Source of the DNA: Prinia subflava
Taxonomy: Eukaryota; Chordata; Aves; Passeriformes; Cisticolidae
Assembly (NCBI RefSeq): GCF_021018805.1
Contig: NC_086253.1
Span: 12,836,735-12,900,734 of the forward strand
Direction: 5' to 3'
DNA: 64,000 nucleotides
Below the pieces are notes generated by a model. The model had not been told where the DNA came from. It searched no databases and worked only from the letters and a program-made list of their open reading frames with translations. Below, piece by piece: positions 33,101 to 46,333 of the stretch; positions within the stretch are counted from its first letter, which is position 1, and every line of letters begins with the position of its first letter. Position numbers and translations under genes: made by a program.

Positions 33101-36100
33101 CTATATAGCTAGCACTGCTACATTATAAAACAAGTTTTAGGTAGTTATGTGTGCTTTGGACACGCATATTCAAAGAACATTAATTCAATGATCATTGAAA
33201 AGCAGCTCATTCTATGATAAGACTAATCCTTTCAGACTAAACAAACTACCTCTTTGATCCAGGCTTTCCCAAGCTATAGATTCAGGTTTATTAGTTTGCC
33301 CTGTTTCACCTTGAGCAAGAATACAAAGAAACCATCTCAAGGGCAACTTACACAGACTTGACCAAGAAACAGCACAACCAAAACATGAATTTTTTTGTTA
33401 GATATCACACAAGAAAGAAATCATAAACAAAACAGAAAAATTAGAATATTACAAGCAAGCCTGTGGTAAAGGCTTACAAAGTGACTATTCAAACAAGAGG
33501 CTGAGAAATTTTAATGTTTCTGATTTTTTTTTCATTATTAGGAAGTTAGAAACACAAATGCTGGAGAAAATGTGACAACCAGAGAATGTAAAGTGTCTGA
33601 AATTATATGTGTGAGTGTTCATTCACACATAAGTGTGTAGTCTGTTTGAATAAGGATAAGTCCTTTTGGAAATGCAGGCTCAAACTGATGTTAAGATTTT
33701 GAGTCTACAAAAATGTTCTCATCTAGCAAAGGAGTACCACACAATTTAGTTTTAAGCTAATTCCATAGGAAAATTAACCATATACCCAAATACTTTGCTA
33801 GCGAAAGAGGGGATATCTAGCTTCTCTCTTAGTCAAGCTGCCAAAACTGGAATTTGGTGTCTTTTTATGGTTGCATGTCCTTGATGAAAATGCACTGCTT
33901 CCTGCACTGCTAAAACCATGGTTTTGAGAGAAAAGCCAGGACACTGGCCATTTTTATTTAGTAGTCCTTTCGTCTTAAAACCCTCAAAGTTTCAAATACT
34001 TATGCTTCTGTACAAGGAGATCAAACAGATCTGGGGGGAACAGAACAAGAATATTAAATATTTTAAAATAGTTTCTGCTGATCTTATATGACAGTTCATT
34101 GGATTAGCCACAGCAAAGTATTTCCCAGCTATTTTGCAAGAAAAAGTGGTTAATAATTACCCTTTGCTGTGTTGGCCATTAGTGTTGTTTTAACCATTTT
34201 TTCTTATATACACATGCAAGTCTGGTATGTCATCATTTAGGAAAAATCTTATGAGCCATGAGTTTAATGTTTTTATTATGTTAGGGTTATTTCCAACATT
34301 ACCCTCCACGTAGAGCAAAGCTAGTTGAATCTTTGAAAAGTTATTTCCAGTGAAATCAGCCTAACATCTATGTACCATTTAGTAAATGTTAAATTAAATA
34401 TTGACAAGTGAAGGCTTTTATGTTGTGAGGTCATGCCCTGAAGTAGGACCAGAGCTGCTGCTTTGTACAGGTTCACTCCAGGTGGAAAGGAAACACTTTT
34501 AAGGTAATTTGTGTTACAAAAAAGGATGATGCCACAAAATGAATCCCTCATGTGGTGGACTCAGTTCTGAAGGCAGAGTACCCAGCATCTAAGTTCCTTT
34601 TGGTTGAACATCAAAGAATATTTCAAAATTTCCGAGACCAATACATTTAAGCAGTGTTATTTCACTCAGGAATTGTTTACTGCTTCTCTTGAAATCTTCA
34701 GAGAACTGGTGATCTTTTTGAAAGTTCATTGAACTGCTAACCCTACAGATCAAGCTCTGTGTCCTGACTCAAGGATCATCCTCACTGATATAATGACTTC
34801 TTGTAGCCTTAGATATCACTCTTGATCTCTACAAAGAGGGAAGAATCAAAATGCCTTTGCAAGCATTGCGACCTCAGCCAGTCACTGGCTTGCTCAAATC
34901 TTGAGTTGCAAGGCTCCAGTCCCCTGAGAGCAGCAAGCACTGCTTGAGCCTGGAGTACACACATTCCTCACAAGGCTGAATGTGCCTAAAAAGGATGCAG
35001 AGCAAGCCCAGGGTAGAAATATACACTTATGTTACTTTCTTGTGAAAGTCAGTCCTGGAAATCAAGCTAGGAAAATAAACTTTGTCAAACTTTGCCCTAT
35101 CTAACCTGTCCAGCTATTTTAAATAACTCTAATACCAGCTTTGCTTCAAGTTACAAAACCCTTTTAGTTTGTCTAGCTGTAGTTTTAGGTTTGAAGTTTC
35201 ATTTTTCTTCATCTAGGGACTAAAAATAATCAGGCATATTTGTGTAACAAATTATTGTCCCATTCTCAGATTCATGAAACCTGGCAGGCAGTGGTTCACC
35301 ATTTATTCTCTTGAACGTTAAGAGATATTATCAAAATAGTCCCCTCTAAAGGTAGGGGTAGGTAATGTAATACAAAAATAAGCTTCAAGTATCACTACCT
35401 TAATTTGTGTAATAAGGAAGTGTAAAATCTTGATATGTAAATGTGGTAAAATTCTACATGTTTTGGACATATGTGTTTTTCTCCCACTTTGAGGAACTGG
35501 AGAATAAAAGAAAAAGCTAGTAAATTAGGTCTTCTCTCCACTCTCGAGCTTTAGTTGTGATTTACAGAGTCATTTAAATGTCTTTTGTTGTAATTAAAAA
35601 ATGGTACCAAAAAATGCTTCATCACACTCAGTAAGTTTCAATTACATGAACATAAAGATACGAAACTCCCTTACATTGCCAAGGCTTATGAAACACTGGA
35701 AAGGCTGGTGGCTGGAGTGCCTGTTTTGCATTTCAAAAGATATTGGGATCAAAGTCTGTTAGTGATTGCCATTTTCAGCAGGTCATGGCAGCCAGCCCTG
35801 AGGAGAACCTCCCTGAACAGTGAGGACTCCACTTCCCTCAGGAGAGCACACGAAGGGATATTCTCAGCCATGGTCCTCAGTCCAGGTAAAACTGATCCAG
35901 ACCTTTACCCTGACTAACTCAGAGCTGCCTTGTCACTGTGGACTTGCCTGTTGGTGGCAGGGCTGTATCTGTCCCTGACTTGGTGACTTCAGTTCACACC
36001 TGAACCCCAGACCTGCCTCATCACCAGGGCAGGTCGGGCTGCTGGCTGAGCCTGATCACTGCTGCCAGGGGACTGGAAGTCAGACAAAGAAATTGTCAAA

Positions 36101-36929
36101 GAAATAGTATAGAACATGCATAAAAGACACAATTATATCAGAAATTCAGAAGCTGTGGAGTTGCAAGCAAAAAAAAAAAAAACAAAACCCAAAAGACTTG
36201 GAGGTGCAGGTGAGTTGTCATAACCACCCTCCAAAGGGTGAAACCATCAACCTTGGGAGGAGCAGAGGATGGATGAGTGTAACACTAGAGAGAGGAACAG
36301 GATTTGAGCTGTGTGGGGTAACATTGCTGATACATTGTTGTTCTCTTTTCTCCACAATAAGTAGATCTGGACTAATAGCAAGACTCTTAAAATCTCAATT
36401 ATTGAAACAGGCTCACAGTTAACAGTAAATTCGTAATAGACCTAAGGTGTGTTTCCTCTTTGGCAATAAACAATGCTTTGAGTAGTGTTTCTGCTCCAAG
36501 TTTTTCTGCTTTGAAGGCCAGCTATTTGAACAGTGATGTCCAGACAGGGAGGTAAAAGATACTGCAAAATTTAGTACAGTATCTTTATTTATCAAAAGCA
36601 GGACTCTCATCTGGTGAGCACTAGTGACAGCAAAAAGAAATCTTCATAAAAGAAGATCATCTTTGCTTCAGTTGTAGTCAAATTGTAAAACAATTTTTCT
36701 GCAATAAACTTCAGTGTCAATTTTTACTTAGGATGGTAAGCAATACTTTTTAACCACTTAATTATTTAGGTGGTCTAATAATTAATAGAAATAATTATGT
36801 GAGCAGAGCATCATATCCTAGGTAGATGTTAGAAATGAAATTAATGCCACTGTAATTTCGAGTGAATAATACATCCTTTTTCTCATTTTATGAAATAAAA
36901 GGACATTGACAGAAAACCATCATTTTGGG
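27180..36929. other. Upstream/intergenic tract without recognised genes
   Basis: No coding exon, RNA gene or clear transposon is visible. Contents are AT-rich unique sequence, a T27 run at 30225-30251, an A-run at 36170-36182 and a modestly GC-rich patch near 35880-36080. A noncoding 5' exon feeding the acceptor at 27180 could lie here but cannot be pinpointed. Confidence 0.6.
30225..30251. repeat. T27 homopolymer
   Basis: An uninterrupted run of 27 T. No retroposon body is visible immediately beside it. Confidence 0.95.
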
Positions 36930-37230
36930 TCCAGACTTTCCTATGGAGAGAAGGAACAGGGCTACAGCAGGGATCATCCCCCTGTACTCAGCACTGGTGA
37001 GGCCTCACATGGAATTCTATGTTCAGTTCCAGGCCCCTCAGCTGAGGAAGGATATTGAGGTGCTGGAGCAAGTTCAGAGAAGGGTAAAGGAGCTGATGAA
37101 GGGGCAGGAGCTCTTCTTATGAGGAGCAGCTGAGGGAACAGGGGTTGGTTAGCCTGCAAAAAAGGAGGCTCAGTAGGGACCTTCTCCCTCTTGGGTCTTT
37201 TCCAAACAAAATGATTCTATGATTCTGTGA
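36930..37230 (+). mobile_element. CR1 LINE 3' fragment with internal deletion
   Basis: The plus-strand translation contains [29 protein letters not shown] and a following ELMKGQE, the C-terminal part of the CR1 reverse-transcriptase ORF. After GAGGAGCAGCTGAGGGAACA and AGCCTGCAAAAAAGGAGGCT the sequence jumps to the 3' tail CCAAACAAAATGATTCTATG then ATTCTGTGA. Some 250 bases normally found between these points are missing. Frames are broken, so this is a dead copy. Confidence 0.93.
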
Positions 37231-39472
37231 TAGCCTACTCTGGAACTGCACAAGCACCCAGACAGATGTATGCACAGCTTCTTAGGCAACACAAAATCAC
37301 CGAGTTATAAATTTGTATAATATCCTATATAGCCAAATATCCTCTGTTTGCATTGCTACTGACAGCTACTGTATTCCAGTTTTTCTCCTTCCTTGTACTC
37401 AAACATCTCCCATTGTAGCAACCTTTTGGTCTCTTTAGTCTTAAGTACTGGCTTTAAAGTTCAGTCGGAGCTGACCTTTGCCCACTCTTGCTATTAAAGG
37501 CTTGAAAATTGAACAAGCTACTGCAATTTCAAGGTGTAAACTAGTCTGTGAAAGCAAGAACATGGACATAAGGCAAGTAACTAGCAGTGAGATTGTTCCT
37601 AGTTTTATTGCCAATTATATGAACAGGCTGTGATAGTGACTGAATTATGTCCAAGTGCATGACTCATGCCATGTATGGCAAAAAAATCCTGTAACTACAT
37701 TATGTTATTGCACTCCACTTTGCTGTTGGTTCAAGGGGCATTACTTTTATGTTAAGACTTATGTTGTCAGTTAATAAAACACTAACCTTAGAATAGAAAC
37801 AGAAATCTATAGATAGCACACACTAAGCCATTGAGAAGAATAGTCGAACTACTTATCTTCTTCCACAAGCCATTGTTGAAATTACTGGTAGCTGCACAGC
37901 AGAGTTGTGTTTATAGATCCCCCTACCTCCAAATTATGTTTGTAATGAAAATCAGGGTTTTAAGTACCTCCTGAGGCTTTGTTACTTGAAGGGTCATTCA
38001 CTGTTCCAGACCAGTATAGGATGCAAGTAAACGCTATCTAAGCACACAAACAAGTTATGCAAGTGCTGAAGCACCGTGCTAAACTGGACCTTGGTCATAC
38101 TGCTGAATTGAGCTAATTCTGTGTCAAATTAATTCCATTACAGGAGAGAACAACACACAATAATATGGCTACCTGAGAACTGTATTGCTCAATCCATCAC
38201 TGAGTTATTTTGAAAAGGAGGGCGATTGTGAGAAGAAAGTTTGCATAAAAGAGTCCTAGGTACACTCAAATCTAAGGCTGATTACAAAGAGATGTAGAAA
38301 GTCACTTTGTGCATTAAGTGGCAGATTATGAAAATGAAATAGCTTTACATGCATATTAATGTAGAAAACCCCTTAATAAATGCATAGAAATGGACTCACA
38401 TAAACAATTTTTTAAAGAGCCTGAAACCATTATGAATTGTTTTAGAAAGCTGACAATTGAGTTCTCTGAGGCAGAAAACCCAAGAAAAACAATAAAATGA
38501 ATCTTAATAAAAGAGTCCTTAGGCTGATACTGTTTCAGACTGTGGCCAGCAGTAGATCCTGTAATGGGCCTTTACTCTCACAGCAGGTACAGAGAAGAGC
38601 AGAAATTATGGATGTTGGATTAAGTATGCTAACTTGGAAGGGAGATGTGTCCTTTTCTATGAGTTGTCCTTTCCTTGCAGAATCTTTTCCAGGTATAGAC
38701 AATTACACAAAGAATTTCATTTCCATAAAACTTGCCAACGCTGCCTTTGGTCCAGCCCTGCAGTCACATCTTATAATGACTAGGACTGGGTATTCAAGCA
38801 ATGAGAAACAAAGAAAATTTATGTCTCCAGATTCTGGTAATAAGTTTCTTAACTACTTCCTAAATTAGAGTATGTATGTATTTGGATCCTCTTTCCATTC
38901 TTCTGTATCACTAGCCCAATTTACTTATATTGTTTTTCCAGCTTCCTGTGACAGTGAGTTTGACTGGGCTCATGCATCAGGTTGTCAATTTTAATTTATT
39001 TTCTGATTACTCATTGGGAATTTCCCCAATTCTTGTATTGTGAGACTGATCAGCCATACCCTTCCTAAGTAAAGCTGTGCAGGTTTACCTGCACATTCCT
39101 ACATTATCGGCTTGGTGCCCTGGGCACACTCCTATTGTGCTACCTTAAACAATTACATCTCACAGTTTGTATCCCTATTAGTCCCTAAAATAGTTCTCAT
39201 TTTCCTAAACTTTACAAGACATCCAGTTCACATGCCCCAAGACTACTCTGCCTTACAAGTCAGAACACATCTTGGTTTACTAAAATTCAAACAAAAACAC
39301 CTGTAGTAGCACCATACTCTCCCCCCATGTACCCAAGGAATCTCCCTACATCTAATGCTGTAACAGACAACATCAGCCTTAGGTTTCTCCACTGCCAGGA
39401 GTGCTGTGGTGTGTTTATTTTCAAAAGGAATTGCTGTGGATAGGAAATGTTTGTTTTGGTAAAATTCTTCAC

Positions 39473-39510
39473 TTTTTTTTTTCTTTTTTTTTTTTTTTTT
39501 TTTCTTTTCT
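39473..39510. repeat. T-rich tract
   Basis: Two T runs (10 and about 20 bases) split by single C bases. The reverse strand reads as a spurious poly-lysine frame. Confidence 0.93.
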
Positions 39511-42500
39511 GAGCTGCTGCTGTATTGCCTGGAACAGGTGCAAGAGATCACTCAGAGCAGAGGCAAAGCTGAGCTGGAGCCAGATGCTCCAGGAGAAGGA
39601 AAAGCAGGGATCAGAAATAGCAGAGGAGAATTATCAACGAAATGGAGCACTACAGTCTACAGAGGCAGTCTTTTATTGGTAGAGCCCTCAGTGTAAATAC
39701 TCTTTTGGAGAATAAGAAGTGAAAAGCAGAGGCAGTCAATCACATGTTGAAGACTGGACTTCTATCAGGCTGCTCTGAGTTACTAGCTTGCCTTTGGGAC
39801 AATCTTTAATTAATTTCTTTTATCTGCATATATTTCATCCTCTCAAGATTCCTGAAAAAAATTCTTGCTCAGTTATTTATTTCTTTTTTAGGAAAGATTT
39901 AATAAAAGTTCTCTCCCCTTCACTCCCATCTTATTTGGTGACTCCTTATGCTCTTTCTACTTCAGTTGTGATACAACAAGTTTGTAGTGTCTTTGGAGGA
40001 GAGGGGCACAGGTTTCTGACCATCTATTCCTAAAGTGTTTGAAAAAGAAATATTGTAATTAAGCAAAAATATAGAGATTCTTGTACTTGTCTGGTTTTGT
40101 GGCTGAGGAATACAACCCATCAGGGTGTTACATACCTGTGTCTGGCATGCCTGCTCCCTTTTGCCCCCTGCCCAGTCCCTCTCCAAGAGGAGAGTGTGCA
40201 CATCAGGCTTTCAGAGTGGTTTTTGTTCACTGGCACTGCACAGCAAAGGTTTGTGAGTGTTGAGTGTGCTCTGGAGCCCCTCAAACTGCTGCAATACCAT
40301 GACTCACAAATCTCACTACGGAGGGGCACAAGGGGAATAGGCAAACTCATTAACCCTTTTCCTTTAATTTATTTTATGAAATAGAGTGGCTTCTCGACTA
40401 GTGAAACTTGGTCTGGTCAAAAACAAGAAGTCAGCCAGGCAGGTAACTGTAGCAGCAGAAACAGATGTGTCTTATAGGAACTGTTGAGAGCTTTTAGCAA
40501 TAGCTCAAAGTATAGTAAAATCCTTCTCTGATCTTTTGTGCATTTTTTCTTCTTCTCCCCACCCTCCTGACAGCTAAACTGTGAATATAAAGATCTCTGA
40601 AATGCAACCGTGAGGTCTGTTCCATAGATGGTTAATTCTAAAAGAGTTTGTTGATGTTCTATAATACATCATGTATCAATTACTGAGATGAAGACAACAT
40701 AATTAATCCTGTCCCTGAAAGAATCTTCTGTGTGGCATTTAAGCTTCAGACTAAACAGTTTAATAGGCATAATATGGCGCTCTGCAGTAGTGAGAGCAAA
40801 TATCCACCCTGTGGTTTAATAACTGATTATCAACAAATGATATGGCATTGAAATGGAACCTTTACTGTTTTATCAGCTGCAGGAGAACAAGCTAATAAAC
40901 TGCAGGCAAACATGATAGTGCTACTGCATTCAGTTTTTCCAACTTTGTACTCAAGATTTTAACAGACGTTGAGAGAAGAATCGCCACAGAAGAGGAAAAC
41001 ACCATGAATTTGTCTAAGCTGAAACTCATGATGTTGTTTCCCTAGTTAATACAGATTCTGTTTGATATTTCCCCTTCTTAAAAAAAAATCACTTCACATG
41101 CAGTTAATTAACAGCTGGAAACTTGCTTGATTGTTTCATTAAACTGCAAAAATATAACCCAGGGAAGCAGGAACATTAAAAAACTGACTTGTGTAATTAC
41201 TATTGCAAAAGAGGCTTGCAGGTTCTATCCAGCCTGTGAGAAAGAGCTGGTGTGCCAGAATAAGGTAGACAAATATTTAATGTAGTCTCTCTTACTCCTG
41301 TATGAATTCTTACTGTCCTAAAGGAAGGAAAATGATGATGTGCCACAGTAACTTTTCTCTCTACAGGACCTGCCATCAAAGCTGCATTGGGTGGACACTA
41401 CAAACATATACATATTTTCATGGAACACCCTGAATATATTGAACTGCTTAAAGTGGTTAAATGCTGGTGTCAGCTGTAGTTTGATATGCTCTCAATAATC
41501 TTCAAGGCAGCCAGGTATGGTAAATGCTGTATTCTTCAGATATCAGAGATTTTGCATTTCTCTTGAAACAGAAATTTGGAAAATTTTTGTGATCTCTTCC
41601 ATTCATTCACGTGTCCTTCTGTTACTATAATTTCCTGTCTACCTCTCAAATGATTTAGTTAAAGCATGAAATTCATTCCTGAAACTCCTTAAGCTGCTCT
41701 CCCCATCTTGCCTTTACTACTATTTCTGCAAGACCATAACATGGTGTTATCTGAGACTCTGCTCTGCCTTATGGCCCCTCCATCCTTTTGGTTTGATTTG
41801 TCTCTTGACCATTTTGATGAATGTTTTTTTCCCTCCAGATGCAAAGCACTGCCCCAATATCCTTCTGCCTGCAATTATCCAAACCTCAATTTTGTTTGAA
41901 ACCCTAGCTTTAACTCTTTGACTCCTTTTTCTGTGTGTGAGTAATTTAATTCCTGCTGGAATTAATACATACTATGTTGTTCCTCATCTCTTTATGAGGA
42001 CATTACTGTATGCTGATTCTTTACCCGAAAATCCGCATCAGATACAACAGCCAAAGGCTGTGTACCATACCAGGCCCTATGGCCTTCAGGCCTCATTTTG
42101 ACCTCTGTCCTGACCTACAACAGCTGTTTGAGGTCTAGTATCCTTTGTGGGTAGGATACATCAAGGACAAGATAATCTCTCAGATCAGAAGTTGGATTGC
42201 ACCACATTTACATGCACATCTTTGCTCTGACTCATGCCTGTACGCATAGTTACATGGAAGCCACAGCCCTCTCTGGCCAAATCAAGGCTTGTTTTTGTCT
42301 TCTTTGTCAGTGTCTGACTGACCACACATTTTAGAGACAGCAGTTACATGTGATGTTACATCTCAGATTTTACTCCTTGGATCTACACTTCTGTTGTGAT
42401 AAGCTTTACGTGAAACCAAACATGGAGAAGATTCCTACTGCATTTGGACACTGACCATCCAAACCTATCTTAATTCACTGTTGCCTCGAAGCTGAAGTGA

Positions 42501-43706
42501 TCTGAGCTACTGATACAAATTCTTCTACCCAAATTCCCAAGGAAATACTTGGAGTTCAAAGTGAGGGATCTTGTAGACAAGAAAGCAATCAAAGGGATAA
42601 CGTGACAACTGCAAGAGCAACTGTGGAGACTGAGAGGACCTCACAGCTTTAGGTCACATGTGGCTTAACTTTTTTTCGAAAATCCAAGGAGGGAGGAATC
42701 TGGCTGTGACTTTCTTTCAAGTTACCCTCCTCTCTACAACATGCTCTTTCATGTTTGCAGGTACTGCCTTGAAATATTGATGGATTGGCAGACAAAACAT
42801 TTTTAACTACAATTTCTCCTCTTCAAGGTTACAGTTAGGTGTTTTTGCATGACACTAAATGACTTGGTTTCTGTAGCAGTGGAGAATGATTCCAAGCCCT
42901 TTGTCCAAGTCTAAGATTTGATACTACTCCCTTCAAATTTTCCTGGCTCTGTGTTATGATCTCATTCTATCTGCTTCACTTGCTCAAGAACTCAAATAGG
43001 GTTTTATTTTTAATCCCTTTATAAACAGTTTACCATCAAAAAGATTTGTTCTGGAATAGCTTCCTATTGCAGAATCTGAAAGGGGTTTTTTTCAGCTGGA
43101 AATCCTGGCAGCTTCCAATATTATTTATTTGTTCTTCCTTTTGAACTTCAATCAAAATGTATCATTGTATGACTGCAAAAGGATCTTGCCGATTTGTAAT
43201 CAAAGAGGCAGCAATAAAGTAATGGAACAGCAAATATCTTCTCCAAACTTTGTGGCACACCTCAAAATCCTTTTGCAATTAGAGAAAGCTGATTTGACAA
43301 CTCCCTTTCTAAACAAATCTCTACTAGGTTTCCTTCTACCCATTGTCTATGATGTTTGTTCATAAAATTTCTTCTTAGTAAAATTCTCGTAAGAGCCAAA
43401 AGCTTCATTACCCCCTCCACTGTAACACCCAGTTTAGGAATGAGGAACAACTTGTGTCTGCTAAAACAAAGCCATGAGAGAGCTGAATCCCTTGGTAGGA
43501 TTCCTCTGTTTCAGTGCGGTGCGGAAAAGAAGGAAAACCTCTCGTTCCATTACTTGTCCATTTTCTTCCTCCTCATTCATGGAGCAGTTTTGTCTGACTG
43601 AAAATCCAGAAATAACCGTCTTTAAGCAGTTTGGGTTACAGACTAGTGGCAGAAATAAGTAGTTGATTTCTATTTCTATCAGCCTCTTGTTTTACTATGA
43701 AGAAGG

Positions 43707-43726
43707 ACTGAAGATTAATCTTCAGT
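43707..43726. repeat. 20-bp perfect palindrome
   Basis: ACTGAAGATTAATCTTCAGT equals its own reverse complement, with no spacer. Confidence 0.97.
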
Positions 43727-45896
43727 GATTTGCTGTACCTATACATATGTTAAAATTATAGAACCTGTAATTTGACTTTTTGTTTCTGTAACATGACATC
43801 CCTGAAGCACAGAGAGATAACCAGGTGTTTAGGATGTGGCAATGGATAGGGACAGCTGCTCCATGTTTCAGCATAGTGCTATTTGGAAAGCTTTCATTTG
43901 GAAAACAAAACAAAACAAACCCACTACACACCAACACAACACATACTCCAGATTATGAGAACCTAGAAGCAGATTTTTTTTCCTATTTTTTTGTTTTCTC
44001 CATACAGCCATAAGTTTCCTCCTCTTCTACCCCTGCCCTCTCAGCACTGTGACTGAGCAACAAAGAACAAATCTCACCTTCAGACAGCGGAACAAAACCC
44101 TTCCACACATGAGGAGCAGAGGAAAGGAAGAATGAGAAATATGAGGTTAGTGAGACTAGAACAGGGGCTTATAGGGAGAGAATCAGCCCTGTCTGACTAG
44201 GAACCTGGGAGGTATCAGGTTGCTTCAGGAGCAAACAGGGTAGCATGCAGACCCTGGCATCAGCCGGCTCTCCAGTTCCCTGACAGTGGGACTGAGTAAG
44301 TCAGAACAACCACCACAGGTATTTGAGACTAAAGGATTTGGATTTTATAAACATTTTGTATTCATTTTGATTCATCTTCTTATGATTAAGATTAAATATA
44401 TTCCCTAGGAGAGTCTACCAATACAAGAGGGAAGTACCCACTGTCAAATCAGGTCCTTGACCTCCCTAACTTCCAGTTTTTCAGCCTTAAAGTTTTGAAC
44501 TCTATGACTTAGTGGAAGTGGAATTTCCAAGTAAAGAATTTTGATGATTTAGCCATGATGTTGCACTCCAAAAGACTGACGACAACCAATTAGATTGTAG
44601 AACACTAGAATCACTAGAACAGAAACAAAATTCAAAGCAAGCAGGTAAGAAAGTCTCTGGTATTGCCAATTGTCTCCTACCTCTGAGGATGGATGATCCA
44701 AAACGTGCTTGCAGGGGGAAAGTATTTTACAGGTGTTAGGTATTGTTCTTCTCAAAAATCTTGAAGTGAAAATTTACTCCAAATCAGTTAATACTGAAGG
44801 TTATTAAAAAGAGATGGCTTTGTTCTTCTGGTAGGCTTGACAGAGACAGTGTATGAACTTTGCTTGTCTTTCACACTGTGTGCCTAACCAAAGGGTGTTT
44901 CCTGTGAATTACTTTCTTCTACCTTTGGACTCAAAAAGGTAATGGCTAAAAAAAGATACAAGATCACAACCTCAACTTAAGCCTACATTACTTTTCAGTG
45001 TTTTCTGGAGGTCAGTGTAAATCTTTGCCCTCTGAATTGCCTCACCATAAATAACATATGTAAAACAGAATTAGGACCCTTGGCTGAGTAAGGAACGTCT
45101 TAATTTACTTTGCAAAGAAGGACATGGTACAAGCAAAACATCCTTCACAGTTCTCAAAATGTATCTAAACTCAGAGTAGATCCCATAAGATTGAGTGAAA
45201 AAATTCCCATTAACATAAATATTTGATCATCCTTGTTAAATACAAACAAACAAGGATACAAGAGTCCCCATCTATCTGTTATGAGTTTCCACATAAATTA
45301 CTACACACTCTAAGAAACCACCATACCTTTTCTTTGATTTTTATTGTTGCAAGATTGTTCTGTTGTATATTTATGTCAGACCCCAAGTTTACAACTCAGA
45401 ATTTGTGCCGTGGAGCTGAAACTCCCCATGAATTTTTGTTTCCTTTTTATAATGAGCTTTTTTTAAATTATTTTTTTAGAATGAGCTCTACTGCTTGAGG
45501 ACAGAAATGATTTTTAATAAAGCCACTTGCCAAGTTAGCATATGATTAATCTATACCTACATCAATTAAAGAAAGCACTAAATAATTATTTTGCCTCCAA
45601 GGAATGCCATAGTTACAGAACAGTTCCTCCAGAAGATAACAGCTATGACATTACATGCACAGCCTCCTCTAAGTCAGAAGATTCCCCACAAAAACAAACC
45701 TTTTGCGAATCAGTAAAGAGATGGGGGGCTGCTGGGCATCCTCTGCTGTGCTGGCACTCAAGAGAAAGGATGACAAAGTGAAGAACCTCTTCCTTCCCTC
45801 ACAGTGAGCAGAAAGGGCTCTGCACAGCCAAGCCCTCTGTCCACAAGTCGGATTTCAGTCAGTGCCTGACTGGTGGGGGCAGGAGAGGCGTCACTG

Positions 45897-46333
45897 TCCT
45901 CCCAAAGAGGTAGAGACTGCCCTCCCAAAGGGGCAGAGACTGCCCTCCCAAAGGGACAGAGACTGCCCTCCCAAAGGGACAGAGACTGCCCTCCCAAAGA
46001 GGTAGAGACTGCCCTCCCAAAGGGGCAGAGACTGCCCTCCCAAAGGGGCAGAGACTGCCCTCCCAAAGAGGTAGAGACTGCTCTCCCAAAGGGACAGAGA
46101 CTGCCCTCCCAAAGGAGTAGAGACTGCCCTCCCAAAGGAGTAGAGACTGCCCTCCCAAAGGGACAGAGACTGCCCTCCCAAAGGGGCAGAGACTGCCCTC
46201 CCAAAGGAGTAGAGACTGCCCTCCCAAAGGGATAGAGACTGCCCTCCCAAAGGGATAGAGACTGCCCTCCCAAAGGGATAGAGACTGCCCTCCCAAAGGG
46301 GTAGAGACTGCCCTCCCAAAGGGGTAGAGACTG
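45897..46333. repeat. 23-bp minisatellite, 19 copies
   Basis: Nineteen head-to-tail units of 23 bp with no length variation, each CCCTCCCAAAGGG then a variable ACAG/GCAG/ATAG/GTAG and AGACTG. Variation is confined almost entirely to three or four bases after CCCAAAG. The variants are grouped: ATAG units form a run of three and GTAG units end the array. Because 23 is not a multiple of three and the minus strand has no stop in any phase, it creates open frames of 142-263 codons (LWEGSLYPFGRAVS type) that I regard as artefacts. Confidence 0.97.

Larger units (their letters stand above)
37231..45896. other. Intergenic tract without recognised genes
   Basis: No exon or RNA gene is recognised. It contains a T-rich run (39473-39510) and a 20-bp perfect palindrome (43707-43726). 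A 123-codon plus-strand frame at 38497-38868 has no recognisable motif. Confidence 0.6.

Noticed and set aside
38497..38868. 123-codon plus-strand frame
   Set aside because: No motif or homology, and no coding neighbours. A frame of this length is expected by chance in 64 kb.
39243..39551. Minus frame containing a lysine run
   Set aside because: The lysines come from a T-rich homopolymer tract on the plus strand.
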